This document shows positions 1 to 6,166 of a stretch of DNA of 7,034 bases, piece by piece. The notes under the pieces were generated by a model that saw only the letters and a program-made list of their open reading frames with translations, had not been told where the DNA came from and did not search any database. Every line of letters starts with the position of its first letter. The stretch's first letter is position 1. The position numbers and the translations under genes were made by a program. The stretch is from Cytophagales bacterium (GTDB taxonomy: Bacteria > Bacteroidota > Bacteroidia > Cytophagales > 172606-1), in contig JALOMD010000134.1 in assembly GCA_025455595.1 (NCBI GenBank), forward strand, positions 1 to 7,034. Direction: 5' to 3'.

Positions 1-50
1 AATGTATTGACTGAAAACCAATGGCTTGCGAATACTCGAATACGCGGTCA

Positions 51-127
51 CATACTACTGGAGAAAAGAAAAAAGAGCGGCCCGGCAAACCCTCTTTTCT
101 CTTTTGTCCAATAGTGCGCCGTGGTCA
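51..127. mobile_element. MITE-like 72-bp hairpin insertion with GGTCA target duplication
   Basis: Positions 51-77 and 92-118 form an imperfect inverted repeat, 22 of 27 positions matching by hand, around a 14-nt loop. The segment is bounded by GGTCA at 46-50 and again at 123-127. The homologous right arm of the surrounding repeat has a single GGTCA (3364-3368) and runs straight through, so it preserves the empty site. This is what a small non-autonomous element that duplicates 5 bp on insertion would leave. It has no coding capacity and no transposase is visible, so any mobilising enzyme would have to act in trans. Confidence 0.65.
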
Positions 128-136
128 ATCTTTAAA

Positions 137-169
137 TTTGGCATAAGTGCTTATTCACAAATAGTTTTA
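137..169 (+). promoter_or_regulatory. Promoter-like block in the left arm, pointing towards the receptor's 3' end
   Basis: TTTG (137-140) is followed after 21 bp by TAGTTTTA (162-169), one base off the Bacteroidota -7 consensus TAnnTTTG. The same pair with the same spacing is kept in the right arm. From here transcription would run rightward into the antisense strand of the receptor gene, but a perfect palindrome starts immediately downstream at 170 and a larger one at 225, which could stop or fold the transcript. Activity is inferred from sequence only. Confidence 0.35.
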
Positions 170-193
170 CTTGTCCCGACAGGTCGGGACAAG
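170..193. repeat. Perfect 11-bp-arm palindrome
   Basis: CTTGTCCCGAC (170-180) and GTCGGGACAAG (183-193) are perfect inverted repeats separated by AG. The palindrome begins at the base after the -7-like box of the left arm and is absent from the right arm, so it arrived after duplication or was lost there. The compact GC-rich palindrome resembles dispersed extragenic palindromes. As RNA the 2-nt spacer would need the inner pairs to open. No T-tract follows, so a classical terminator role is doubtful. Confidence 0.75.
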
Positions 194-224
194 CGTCAAT
201 TATTTAACAATCAGATTACCACTC

Positions 225-291
225 ACCGGGGCCTGTGGCACACAGGCCTATGGCGTGGGCAAAAAAGGGCCTGTGTGCCACAGGCCCCGGT
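225..291. repeat. Nested palindrome with perfect 24-bp arms
   Basis: The arms 225-248 and 268-291 are exact reverse complements over 24 bp with a 19-nt loop. Each arm is itself palindromic: GGCCTGTG (230-237) and CACAGGCC (241-248) flank GCA, and the mirror structure occurs in the right arm. DNA or RNA could therefore fold either as one long hairpin or as two short ones. The segment is absent from the homologous right arm near 3321, so it looks like an insertion. It could be a REP/BIME-like element or a strong transcription block; no coding role is apparent. Confidence 0.85.
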
Positions 292-361
292 AAAACAAAC
301 GGTCTCTATCAGAAAAGCATCCGTCAGAATAAAAGTTTTTCGGCCACTACTAAGTTGCTTG

Positions 362-396
362 ACCAAAGACCAACTACTAATAACCAAGCACTTAAG
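362..396. repeat. Degenerate 7-bp tandem repeat tract
   Basis: Five successive heptamers in register (ACCAAAG, ACCAACT, ACTAATA, ACCAAGC, ACTTAAG) share an AC at each unit start. It is the most degenerate of the heptamer tracts in this window and belongs to the same family by period and by the leading A-C pair. Confidence 0.45.
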
Positions 397-482
397 TGCC
401 TGAAAAGAATCAGTTTGCCTTATTTCTGATGCATGAAAAACTTTACAAATGTCTGGCTTTCGGTTTATTACAGCATATTTAG

Positions 483-524
483 ACTGACCACTGACGACTG
501 GCTACTAACGACTTTGCACTTATT
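483..524 (+). repeat. 7-bp tandem repeat tract at the receptor's 3' end
   Basis: Six heptamers in perfect register, each beginning ACT: ACTGACC, ACTGACG, ACTGGCT, ACTAACG, ACTTTGC, ACTTATT. The tract stops three bases before the receptor's stop codon (528-530, minus strand). Its inverted counterpart lies at 3101-3142 upstream of the same gene, and the first two units are identical in the two tracts. Confidence 0.8.
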
Positions 525-527
525 TTG

Positions 528-2969
528 CTATGTCTTCACGCGTTTCTGTTCACTCTCCGAACCGCCGCTTTGGCGCACCTTCAGGTTCTGGCCCTTGCTG
601 AATCGGTAGGAAAACGAAAGCGTTGCCACGCGACTGTCCAAGAAACTGTACCAGTTGGCGGCGGAATTAGCAATGTTGCGGATGTCGCCGCCCACTTGGT
701 TGGTATAGAACACATCACTGACATTGAGTTTCAGCGTTGCTTTTTCTTTCCAGAGTTTGGTTGCAATGCCCGCCCGCACAGAGCCAATCGGAATCACGAG
801 AAACTGCCCCGACAGCACCCGCGTCTGGTATGACCCCGCCAGTTCGGCTGTCCACAAGCGACTGATTTGAAACTGGTTGGTGGGCATGAAAACCCAGTAA
901 AGCTGTGAAGCATTCAGTGTTTCCGTGTAAATCGGGCTTCTGAAAACATTGTTGAACACACCCGTATAGAGCTGAACCGTCCACCATTTGAACGGCTTGA
1001 AGCTGCCGTTCACTGAAAGTCCGTAGGCGACTTGCTTGGCGAAGTTTCCGGGGCGACTGTAGTAAATAGTGCCGCGCTGTTCGTTCGTTTCTGAAATCAC
1101 GTTATTGGCCTGGCTGTATTCCAACGTAGTGGTCAGTGTATTCTTGTAAGTGTGCGAAACCTCTATGGTATAGGCAAAAGTCGGTTGCAGGAACGGGTTG
1201 CCGCCGTAATAAGTGAACCGGTCGAGCGGATAGGTGAACGGATTCAGGTCTTTGTAGTCGGGCCGGTCTATTCGGCGGCCCAGCGACAGTCCCAACTGGT
1301 GCGTCTGCAAAGTGTCTATGCGGTACTGAAAGTAGAAAGTAGGAAAAACGTTTGTGTAGTTTCGTACGAACGACGAATCCTTGACCACCGGATTGCCCAA
1401 TTGATTGCCGCTAATGTTCGTGTTTTCCAGACGCAAGCCCGCCTGCACAGATATTTTCGTGAAATCGCGCGAGTAATTCAGATACGCGGCATTGATGTTT
1501 TCGTCGTACTGGAAGTTGTTGGAAAAATCATAGTTGGGCACACGAGCAGAGCCGTTCACATCAAAAAAGTCGGCGATGTTGCTCGTCTGCACAAAGCTTG
1601 TTTTCAGTCCGGCATCCACCGCGCCGCCTTCGGGCAGCGGATGTCTGTAATCCACCTTGGCCGCCCTGATTCGCAAATCGGAAGGCAAAGACGAAACCAG
1701 TACGCTCTGCCCCACGAATGTACGGTCGGGTGCGAGAATGCGATTGGTCAACGTTTGGTTGATTGCCGATTGGTAAGCGATGTAGTCGAAATTCCCCGTC
1801 AGTTCCTTGCCTGCTTTGCCGATTTTGTGCGTGAAATTAAGATTGATGCTTCCGTTACGAAACAGAATATCCATCGGATTCGTAGCCTCCACCAAACCCG
1901 ACACTTGGTTAGTGCCTTCGGTCAGGCGCGCCGTATTGTCCACGTTCCTGACCGACGGATTACGGAATCCGCTCAACACCAGTCCCAGCGTGGTCTGTTC
2001 AGTGGCATAGAAATCCACGCCGATTTTCAGGTTATGCGCACGGGCTTCCGGTCTGATGAGTGAATTCTGTACAAACGTCGAACTCAATTGCCCGGCGGGA
2101 GTGAAATAGCGGCGTTCGATGGTGAGGTCTTGATAACTATTGTTCTGATTGACACTGGCAGACGAAAAGAAATTGAAGCGGTTGATGCGGTAATTGAAAT
2201 TGAAACTATTGTTGGTGCGCAGATAGCGGCCTTGTCCGTAAGACAGACTGAGGCCGCCGTTGAAGCCTTTCGCAATGCTCTTTTTCAGTCGAATGTTAAT
2301 CACACCCGCGTTGCCTGCTGCGTCGTATTTGGCCGGCGGGTTGGTCATGATGTCAATGCTTTCAATGGCTCCCGACGGCAAGGAACGCAAATAATTGGCC
2401 AGATCGGCGGCTGACAGATAGGTAGGCTTGTCGTCAATGAAAACCGCCACGCCCGGCTTGCCTTTCAACGAAATCACGCCGTTGGCATCCACCATCACGC
2501 CGGGGGCTTTTTCCAGCACTTCCAACGACGTAGTGCCCGCATTGCCGATCAACGCATCGGGATTAATAGTAACTCTGTCGATTTTCTGTTGTACAAAGGG
2601 CTTTTGGGCCGTTACATTGACTTCGGCGAGGGTGTTGGCAGCCTCGGCCAACGTGATGGGTTGCAAAGCAATGACAGCGTTCTGCGCGTTCAGGACAAAC
2701 ACATCAGACGTGTACGGAGCCATGCCTACAAAACTTACGGATACTTTACAGGAATCATAGCCAATGCTTTCAAACTCGAATTTACCCTCTTCGTCCGTCA
2801 GTGCGGCTTTTATCAAGGCTCCGTTTCTTGCTTTCGTTACCGTAACCGTGGCCCCCACAATGGCTTCAGATTTCTTACTCCTGACGCTTCCAGACAGTTT
2901 TCCTACGTTTTGGGACAAAGCTGCTTGCACAAGAAAAATCAATGCTGTTGCGAGGCGAATTTTGAGCAT
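528..2969 (-). CDS. TonB-dependent-receptor-like outer-membrane beta-barrel protein
   Basis: An 813-aa outer-membrane receptor of the Bacteroidota OMP beta-barrel type. Residues 1-19 form a signal peptide (MLKIRLATALIFLVQAALS, cleavage probably just after). Residues about 24-105 form a carboxypeptidase-regulatory-like beta-sandwich, with the typical GxxxxEGKFEFESIG-type stretch near 60-70. Residues about 120-230 form the plug, including VLEKAPGVMVDANG (151-164), VFIDDKP and the IESIDIMTNPPAKYDAAG stretch (202-219). The rest is rich in alternating aromatic beta-strands, ending LSFSYRF near the C-terminus plus a polar tail of about 20 residues. The family imports ligands across the outer membrane using TonB energy; the substrate cannot be read here. 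No SusD-like lipoprotein is adjacent, which argues against a classic glycan-utilisation pair. The ATG at 2969 directly precedes the signal peptide. The gene is bracketed by inverted repeat arms. Confidence 0.93.
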   Translation of the reverse strand: MLKIRLATALIFLVQAALSQNVGKLSGSVRSKKSEAIVGATVTVTKARNGALIKAALTDEEGKFEFESIGYDSCKVSVSFVGMAPYTSDVFVLNAQNAVIALQPITLAEAANTLAEVNVTAQKPFVQQKIDRVTINPDALIGNAGTTSLEVLEKAPGVMVDANGVISLKGKPGVAVFIDDKPTYLSAADLANYLRSLPSGAIESIDIMTNPPAKYDAAGNAGVINIRLKKSIAKGFNGGLSLSYGQGRYLRTNNSFNFNYRINRFNFFSSASVNQNNSYQDLTIERRYFTPAGQLSSTFVQNSLIRPEARAHNLKIGVDFYATEQTTLGLVLSGFRNPSVRNVDNTARLTEGTNQVSGLVEATNPMDILFRNGSINLNFTHKIGKAGKELTGNFDYIAYQSAINQTLTNRILAPDRTFVGQSVLVSSLPSDLRIRAAKVDYRHPLPEGGAVDAGLKTSFVQTSNIADFFDVNGSARVPNYDFSNNFQYDENINAAYLNYSRDFTKISVQAGLRLENTNISGNQLGNPVVKDSSFVRNYTNVFPTFYFQYRIDTLQTHQLGLSLGRRIDRPDYKDLNPFTYPLDRFTYYGGNPFLQPTFAYTIEVSHTYKNTLTTTLEYSQANNVISETNEQRGTIYYSRPGNFAKQVAYGLSVNGSFKPFKWWTVQLYTGVFNNVFRSPIYTETLNASQLYWVFMPTNQFQISRLWTAELAGSYQTRVLSGQFLVIPIGSVRAGIATKLWKEKATLKLNVSDVFYTNQVGGDIRNIANSAANWYSFLDSRVATLSFSYRFSKGQNLKVRQSGGSESEQKRVKT

Positions 2970-3053
2970 GGGTTGTGTATGGTTACGGATACGGGGCTTG
3001 TGTGTTTGTCTATTGGTTTCAAAGGTTTTCTATGAGTTTTCGATTTGTAGCCG

Positions 3054-3080
3054 CGTTTTGGGCAAAAACCGCCCAAAACG
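3054..3080. repeat. Dispersed palindrome, copy 1 (GCGTTTTGGGC family)
   Basis: CGTTTTGGGC (3054-3063) and GCCCAAAACG (3071-3080) are perfect 10-bp arms around a 7-nt loop, lying in the upstream region of the receptor gene. The arms share their core with the palindromes at 3456, 4587, 4683 and 6661. Confidence 0.85.
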
Positions 3081-3100
3081 AGGTTGTCAAGGCGGCATGT

Positions 3101-3142
3101 ACTAAGTACCAAGTCGTAAGTACAAAGTCGTCAGTGGTCAGT
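3101..3142 (-). repeat. 7-bp tandem repeat tract upstream of the receptor
   Basis: Read on the minus strand, six heptamers in register all begin ACT: ACTGACC, ACTGACG, ACTTTGT, ACTTACG, ACTTGGT, ACTTAGT. It is the inverted partner of 483-524 and forms the inner end of the right repeat arm. Confidence 0.8.
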
Positions 3143-3321
3143 CCAAAGCCATTACAAACAACTGGAAGCCAGCTATTTGCAATGGTTTCTGCGCGTCAGG
3201 AATAATGCAAACTAATTTCTGTCAGGTACTTACCGCTTGTGCCTCGAGGAGTTTGGCACTTCAAATTGATTGTCAGTAGTTTAATTTCACCCAAAGACGC
3301 GATGTTCATTTTGTTTTAGTA

Positions 3322-3354
3322 TAAAACTATTTGTGAACACGTACTTACACCAAA
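3322..3354 (-). promoter_or_regulatory. Candidate promoter for the receptor gene
   Basis: On the minus strand TTTG (3354-3351) is followed after 21 bp by TAGTTTTA (3329-3322), one base off the Bacteroidota -7 box TAnnTTTG. No better match was found between here and the receptor start. Both boxes and the spacing are conserved in the other repeat arm. The implied leader is about 340 nt, which is long, so a closer promoter that I failed to recognise remains possible. Confidence 0.4.
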
Positions 3355-3418
3355 TTCAAAGATTGACCGCGTATTCACACATTCGCAAGCCATTGGTTTT
3401 CAGTCAATCCATTATTCG

Positions 3419-3446
3419 ATTCGAAATTCAACATTCAACATTGGGA
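3419..3446 (+). repeat. 7-bp tandem repeat tract at the outer edge of the right arm
   Basis: Four heptamers in register: ATTCGAA, ATTCAAC, ATTCAAC, ATTGGGA. It starts six bases after the last base of the inverted-repeat match and so marks the arm's outer boundary. Confidence 0.6.
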
Positions 3447-3455
3447 TTACACAAA

Positions 3456-3493
3456 GCGTTTTAGGCAAATTTCTCGAAAAACGCCCAAAACGC
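3456..3493. repeat. Dispersed palindrome, copy 2
   Basis: GCGTTTTAGGC (3456-3466) and GCCCAAAACGC (3483-3493) form 11-bp arms with one mismatch around a 16-nt loop. It lies about 75 bp downstream of the AraC stop codon, where the hairpin might help end that transcript, although no T-tract follows. Confidence 0.75.
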
Positions 3494-3566
3494 CTGCCCA
3501 CACCGCACAACCGGATATGAAGGTACCGGAAGCGTTGCGACTGAATTTGTCCAATCCTGCTATTTT

Positions 3567-4457
3567 CTATTGCAGTAGTGCAGAGGGCGAAAAACCAAAG
3601 CGTTTTTTGAAAGCCTTGCTGAAAGTGTAGATGTCGGGAAATCCGGCCGCTATGGCCGCATCCGAAACTGAGTGATTTTGTTTCTGTAGCAGCAGGCTGC
3701 CGCAGTCGAGGCGTTTTTGCAGAATGTATTGGTGGGGTGTGATTCCGAAAACGGCTTTGAACAGGCGAAAAAAGTGGTATTGCGACAGACAGGCTTCTTG
3801 TGCCACTCTCTCAATGGTGAGCGGCGAAGCGAAATCGGAATGGATGAATTCTTTGCCGCGCAGCAGTCGTTTGTACAGGTCTTTTTTGGTGGCGGGTTTC
3901 AGGCTGGGAATCTGTTGCAATTGTTTGAAAACCGGCGTTTGGTCGGCGATGATTTTTTCAGACAGCGAATAGAAAAACTCCGTAGTCAAATCATCGTTGT
4001 TCCATTTGCCGTACCGTATGGACGCGCTGAAGTTCAATAGCAACTGTCCCAAATGCGTGTGCGTAGCGTTGTACCGACTTTCCACGAAATGCGCCGATTG
4101 CAAATAATTACCTATGCAAAGGTCGGCATAGGCGGTGTCGGGGCGTTGCAGGCTGGCGGCCACTTCAGCCAGTATTTCGGGTTTGAGGTTGATGCAAATT
4201 CCCCGTACGTTTTTCTTGCTCTCTATTTCCACGTGCCCTTCCAACTGACAATTCGTCAGCAGATACTGGCTCGCTCCCACTGCATGGCGGGTTCCGTTCA
4301 GAAAATAATCCTCCACCCCTTCCACCACGTATTTTATCGCAAACCCTTGGGAACGTATCGGATGGTAAAACTCACTCAGTGACGAGAAAATAACTTGATT
4401 CCCGTGCTGGGCCAACGTTTCCATCCCACTGGTGCTGTTGTCGAAAAGCGAATGCAT
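3567..4457 (-). CDS. AraC-family transcriptional regulator
   Basis: A 296-aa cytoplasmic DNA-binding regulator. The C-terminal AraC/XylS domain spans about residues 196-296 with both helix-turn-helix units: the first around LTIERVAQEACLSQYHFFRL (213-232), followed by FKAVFGITPHQYILQKRL, the second around SVSDAAIAAGFPDIYTFSKA (263-282), ending KKRFGFSPSAL. Residues about 35-90 look like a cupin-type sensing domain (AIKYVVEGVEDYFLNG); its ligand is unknown. I chose the ATG at 4457, which gives normal family length. The frame stays open to 4760, but those 101 extra residues are proline- and arginine-rich, unlike the family, and are largely translated palindrome repeats. The purine run AAGGGAAG lies close upstream of this ATG. 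The gene is divergent from the synthase and co-directional with the receptor, about 600 bp away, so its target is not evident. Confidence 0.92.
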   Translation of the reverse strand: MHSLFDNSTSGMETLAQHGNQVIFSSLSEFYHPIRSQGFAIKYVVEGVEDYFLNGTRHAVGASQYLLTNCQLEGHVEIESKKNVRGICINLKPEILAEVAASLQRPDTAYADLCIGNYLQSAHFVESRYNATHTHLGQLLLNFSASIRYGKWNNDDLTTEFFYSLSEKIIADQTPVFKQLQQIPSLKPATKKDLYKRLLRGKEFIHSDFASPLTIERVAQEACLSQYHFFRLFKAVFGITPHQYILQKRLDCGSLLLQKQNHSVSDAAIAAGFPDIYTFSKAFKKRFGFSPSALLQ

Positions 4458-4586
4458 AGGCTTCCCTTGCGTTTGTTTGCATTTAATCCGAACGAATAAA
4501 CGCGTTTTGCCGACGCAAGGGAAACGTTTTGGGACAAGTGGCGGATTCCGCCGGATTCGCGGCGGGTGCTGGAAGTTCACGGTAAC

Positions 4587-4615
4587 GCATTTTGGGTGAT
4601 TTTTGCCCAAAACGC
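4587..4615. repeat. Dispersed palindrome, copy 3
   Basis: GCATTTTGGGT (4587-4597) and GCCCAAAACGC (4605-4615) pair with two imperfections around a 7-nt loop. It lies in the divergent AraC/synthase spacer, 68 bp from copy 4. Confidence 0.7.
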
Positions 4616-4682
4616 CTGATATTCGTTTCCCTACCGAATGGCCTGCAGGGGGGCGAACCCGTATGTCCGCCCCTGCGAAATC

Positions 4683-4711
4683 GCGTTTTGGGCAAAATTT
4701 GCCCAAAACGC
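4683..4711. repeat. Dispersed palindrome, copy 4 (perfect 14-bp arms)
   Basis: GCGTTTTGGGCAAA (4683-4696) and TTTGCCCAAAACGC (4698-4711) are perfect arms around a single central A. It is the most symmetrical copy, with almost no loop, so it is better suited to binding a dimeric protein or forming a cruciform than to forming an RNA hairpin. It lies about 80 bp upstream of the synthase promoter. Confidence 0.9.
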
Positions 4712-4789
4712 ACCACGTTCCCGGTTCTTGTTTCACGCCACAAGGCACGGTTTCTTCCACTTGCTCACCGGTTTTGACCAGTCGAAAAA

Positions 4790-4819
4790 TTGCCTCCTAC
4801 CGTTTTTGCGCTATCTTTG
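4790..4819 (+). promoter_or_regulatory. Promoter of the alpha-oxoamine synthase gene
   Basis: TTG (4790-4792), 19 bp, then TATCTTTG (4812-4819), a full match to the Bacteroidota -7 box TAnnTTTG at normal spacing. Transcription would start near 4826, giving a leader of about 85 nt that contains the heptamer tract 4870-4904. Confidence 0.7.
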
Positions 4820-4869
4820 CGCGATTTTTCCGCCCAATATTTTCGATACAGTTAGAAAATTCCGGCCCC

Positions 4870-4904
4870 ACTCATAACTCATAACTCATCAATCATAACT
4901 CTCT
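4870..4904 (+). repeat. 7-bp tandem repeat tract in the leader of the synthase gene
   Basis: Five heptamers in register: ACTCATA, ACTCATA, ACTCATC, AATCATA, ACTCTCT. It occupies the place where a ribosome binding site would be and ends five bases before the GTG start. No Shine-Dalgarno-like purine run is present. Confidence 0.8.
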
Positions 4905-4909
4905 CGGTC

Positions 4910-6166
4910 GTGGATATTTTTGAAAAACGCATTGCCAATCCCGGAAACATCGGGAAACATTCCGACAACTCGCACGGGTATTTCACCTTCCCGAAATTAG
5001 AGGGCGAAATCGGCCCGCACATGAAGTTTCGCGGCAAAACGCTGCTCAACTGGAGCTTGAACAACTACTTGGGCTTGGCCAACCACCCCGAAGTGCGCCG
5101 CGCCGATGCCGAAGCTGCCGCCCAGTACGGCCTCGCCCTGCCGATGGGTGCCCGCATGATGTCGGGCAACAGCGACTTGCACGAGCAACTGGAACGCGAA
5201 CTGGCCGCTTTCGTTCAGAAGGAAGACAGCATTCTGCTCAACTACGGCTACCAAGGCATTATGTCGGTAATCGACTCCCTCACCGACCGCCACGACATCA
5301 TTGTCTATGATGCCGAGTCGCACGCGTGCATCATTGACGGCATTCGGATGCACCTCGGCCACACGTACAAGTACAAGCACAACGACATTGCCGACTTGGA
5401 AAAAAACCTGCAACGCGCCGAGCGGAAGCTACAGGAGACAGGCGGGCAAGGCGGCGTTCTGGTGATTACCGAGGGTGTGTTCGGCATGACCGGCGCGATG
5501 GGCAAGCTGAAGGAAATCTGCGAACTGAAGAAAAAACACAACTTCCGCCTGCTCGTGGACGATGCGCACGGATTCGGCACGATGGGAGCCACCGGTGCGG
5601 GCGTGGGCGAAGCGCAAGGTGTGCAAGACCAGATTGACCTGTATTTCTCCACGTTTGCCAAGTCAATGGCGGGCATCGGCGCGTTCGTGGCCGGCGACAA
5701 GAACATCCTGATGTTCCTGCGCTACAACCTGCGTTCGCAGATTTTCGCCAAGTCGCTGCCAATGGCCATGACTGTGGGTGTGCTCAAACGCATGGAACTG
5801 CTCCGCAACCACCCCGAACTGCGCGAAAACCTCTGGAAAATCGTAAATGCGCTGCAAAACGGCCTCCGCGAACACGGCTACAACATCGGGCACACCGAGT
5901 CGCCGGTAACGCCGGTGATGCTCAACGGCACCATTCCTGAATCACAAAACATGGTGATAGACCTGCGTGAAAACCACGGTATTTTCTGCTCGGTGGTGGT
6001 CTATCCGGTGGTGCCCAAGGGCATGATCCTGTTGCGCCTCATTCCCACCGCCGCCCACACGCTGGAAGACGTGGAACGCACCCTGACGGCCTTCGACAAG
6101 GTTTCGGACAAGCTGCGCACGGGCGTATATGCCAACAGCGAAGTCCCCATGATGGCAACGGTTTAG
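4910..6166 (+). CDS. PLP-dependent alpha-oxoamine synthase (serine palmitoyltransferase/AONS-like)
   Basis: A 418-aa fold-type I PLP enzyme of the alpha-oxoamine synthase family, which condenses an amino acid with an acyl thioester and releases CO2 (serine palmitoyltransferase, AONS, KBL). Visible landmarks: the substrate-binding NNYLGLANHPEV (51-62), GARMMSGNSDLHEQLE (80-95), His138 in ESHACIIDG (expected to stack on PLP), Asp217 and His220 in VDDAHGFGTMG, and the Schiff-base Lys251 in STFAKSMAGIGAF. The C-terminal domain ends near 405. The start is GTG: the first in-frame ATG is residue 38, inside the well-formed N-terminal region, and no upstream ATG was found. The likely role is the first step of sphingoid-base, or of capnine-type sulfonolipid, synthesis in the cytoplasm, with serine or cysteate as amino donor; the sequence alone does not decide. 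The generic label 8-amino-7-oxononanoate synthase is possible, but no bio genes are near. The stop lies inside a heptamer tract. Confidence 0.9.
   Translation: MDIFEKRIANPGNIGKHSDNSHGYFTFPKLEGEIGPHMKFRGKTLLNWSLNNYLGLANHPEVRRADAEAAAQYGLALPMGARMMSGNSDLHEQLERELAAFVQKEDSILLNYGYQGIMSVIDSLTDRHDIIVYDAESHACIIDGIRMHLGHTYKYKHNDIADLEKNLQRAERKLQETGGQGGVLVITEGVFGMTGAMGKLKEICELKKKHNFRLLVDDAHGFGTMGATGAGVGEAQGVQDQIDLYFSTFAKSMAGIGAFVAGDKNILMFLRYNLRSQIFAKSLPMAMTVGVLKRMELLRNHPELRENLWKIVNALQNGLREHGYNIGHTESPVTPVMLNGTIPESQNMVIDLRENHGIFCSVVVYPVVPKGMILLRLIPTAAHTLEDVERTLTAFDKVSDKLRTGVYANSEVPMMATV

Larger units (their letters stand above)
1..524 (+). repeat. Left arm of a diverged inverted repeat bracketing the receptor gene
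   Basis: No credible gene lies in 1-527. Read on the + strand it matches, in three blocks, the reverse complement of 3101-3413: 1-50 with 3364-3413 (45/50 by hand count), 123-169 with 3322-3368 (41/47), and 398-499 with 3126-3227 (73/102), followed by a shared heptamer tract. Between the blocks this arm carries two segments absent from the right arm: 51-127 (hairpin plus target duplication) and about 170-290 (palindrome cluster). The outermost 50 bp is the best conserved, and the match starts at base 1, so the arm may extend left of the window. The homology is seen directly; its origin (duplication, mobile unit or dispersed family) is not known. Confidence 0.85.
3101..3413 (-). repeat. Right arm of the inverted repeat bracketing the receptor gene
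   Basis: On the minus strand this arm matches 1-524: 3364-3413 with 1-50, 3322-3368 with 123-169, and 3126-3227 with 398-499. It is shorter than the left arm because it lacks the 72-bp hairpin and the palindrome cluster, and so represents the uninterrupted version. It lies upstream of the receptor's start and contains the best promoter candidate for that gene. The repeat ends at 3413 where a heptamer tract takes over. Confidence 0.85.
2970..3566. other. Intergenic region upstream of the receptor and downstream of the AraC gene
   Basis: 597 bp with no credible gene on either strand. It holds, in order, about 80 bp of receptor leader, a palindrome (3054-3080), a heptamer tract (3101-3142), the rest of the right inverted-repeat arm to 3413 with a promoter-like block, a second heptamer tract (3419-3446), a second palindrome (3456-3493), and about 70 bp of unassigned sequence before the AraC stop codon. 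If the promoter-like block is used, the receptor mRNA has a leader of about 340 nt containing the palindrome and the tract. Confidence 0.8.
4458..4909. other. Divergent intergenic region between the AraC regulator and the synthase
   Basis: 452 bp with no gene I accept. It contains an unpaired copy of the palindrome core (AACGTTTTGGGAC, near 4525-4537), two palindromes (4587-4615 and 4683-4711), the promoter of the synthase (4790-4819) and a heptamer tract (4870-4904) that ends five bases before the synthase's GTG. No convincing promoter for the leftward AraC gene was found. Confidence 0.75.

Noticed and set aside
26..403. 125-codon open frame on + in the left arm
   Set aside because: It runs through the hairpin insertion and both palindromes, has no family resemblance or usable start signal, and its homologous right arm does not keep the frame.
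1152..2063. 303-codon open frame on + antisense to the receptor
   Set aside because: It lies wholly inside the receptor gene, whose domains are clearly readable on the other strand; the product shows no recognisable motif.
2904..2920. CGTTTTGGGAC-like match to the palindrome arm inside the receptor gene
   Set aside because: It encodes the residues around the signal-peptide cleavage region in frame and has no paired second arm, so it is probably coincidental.
2589..3105. Two overlapping + frames across the receptor's start
   Set aside because: They overlap the signal-peptide and carboxypeptidase-like region on the opposite strand and extend into repeat sequence; no motif is seen.
3511..3530. 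CCGG...CCGG imperfect hairpin as AraC terminator
   Set aside because: The stem is short with internal mismatches and no T-tract follows on the AraC strand.
4592..4884. Three short + frames in the AraC/synthase spacer
   Set aside because: They consist of translated palindromes and cross the synthase promoter; no start signal or family resemblance.
5305..5762. Antisense frames within the synthase
   Set aside because: They are products of the GC-rich codon pattern of the synthase gene; low-complexity arginine/proline/cysteine-rich translations.
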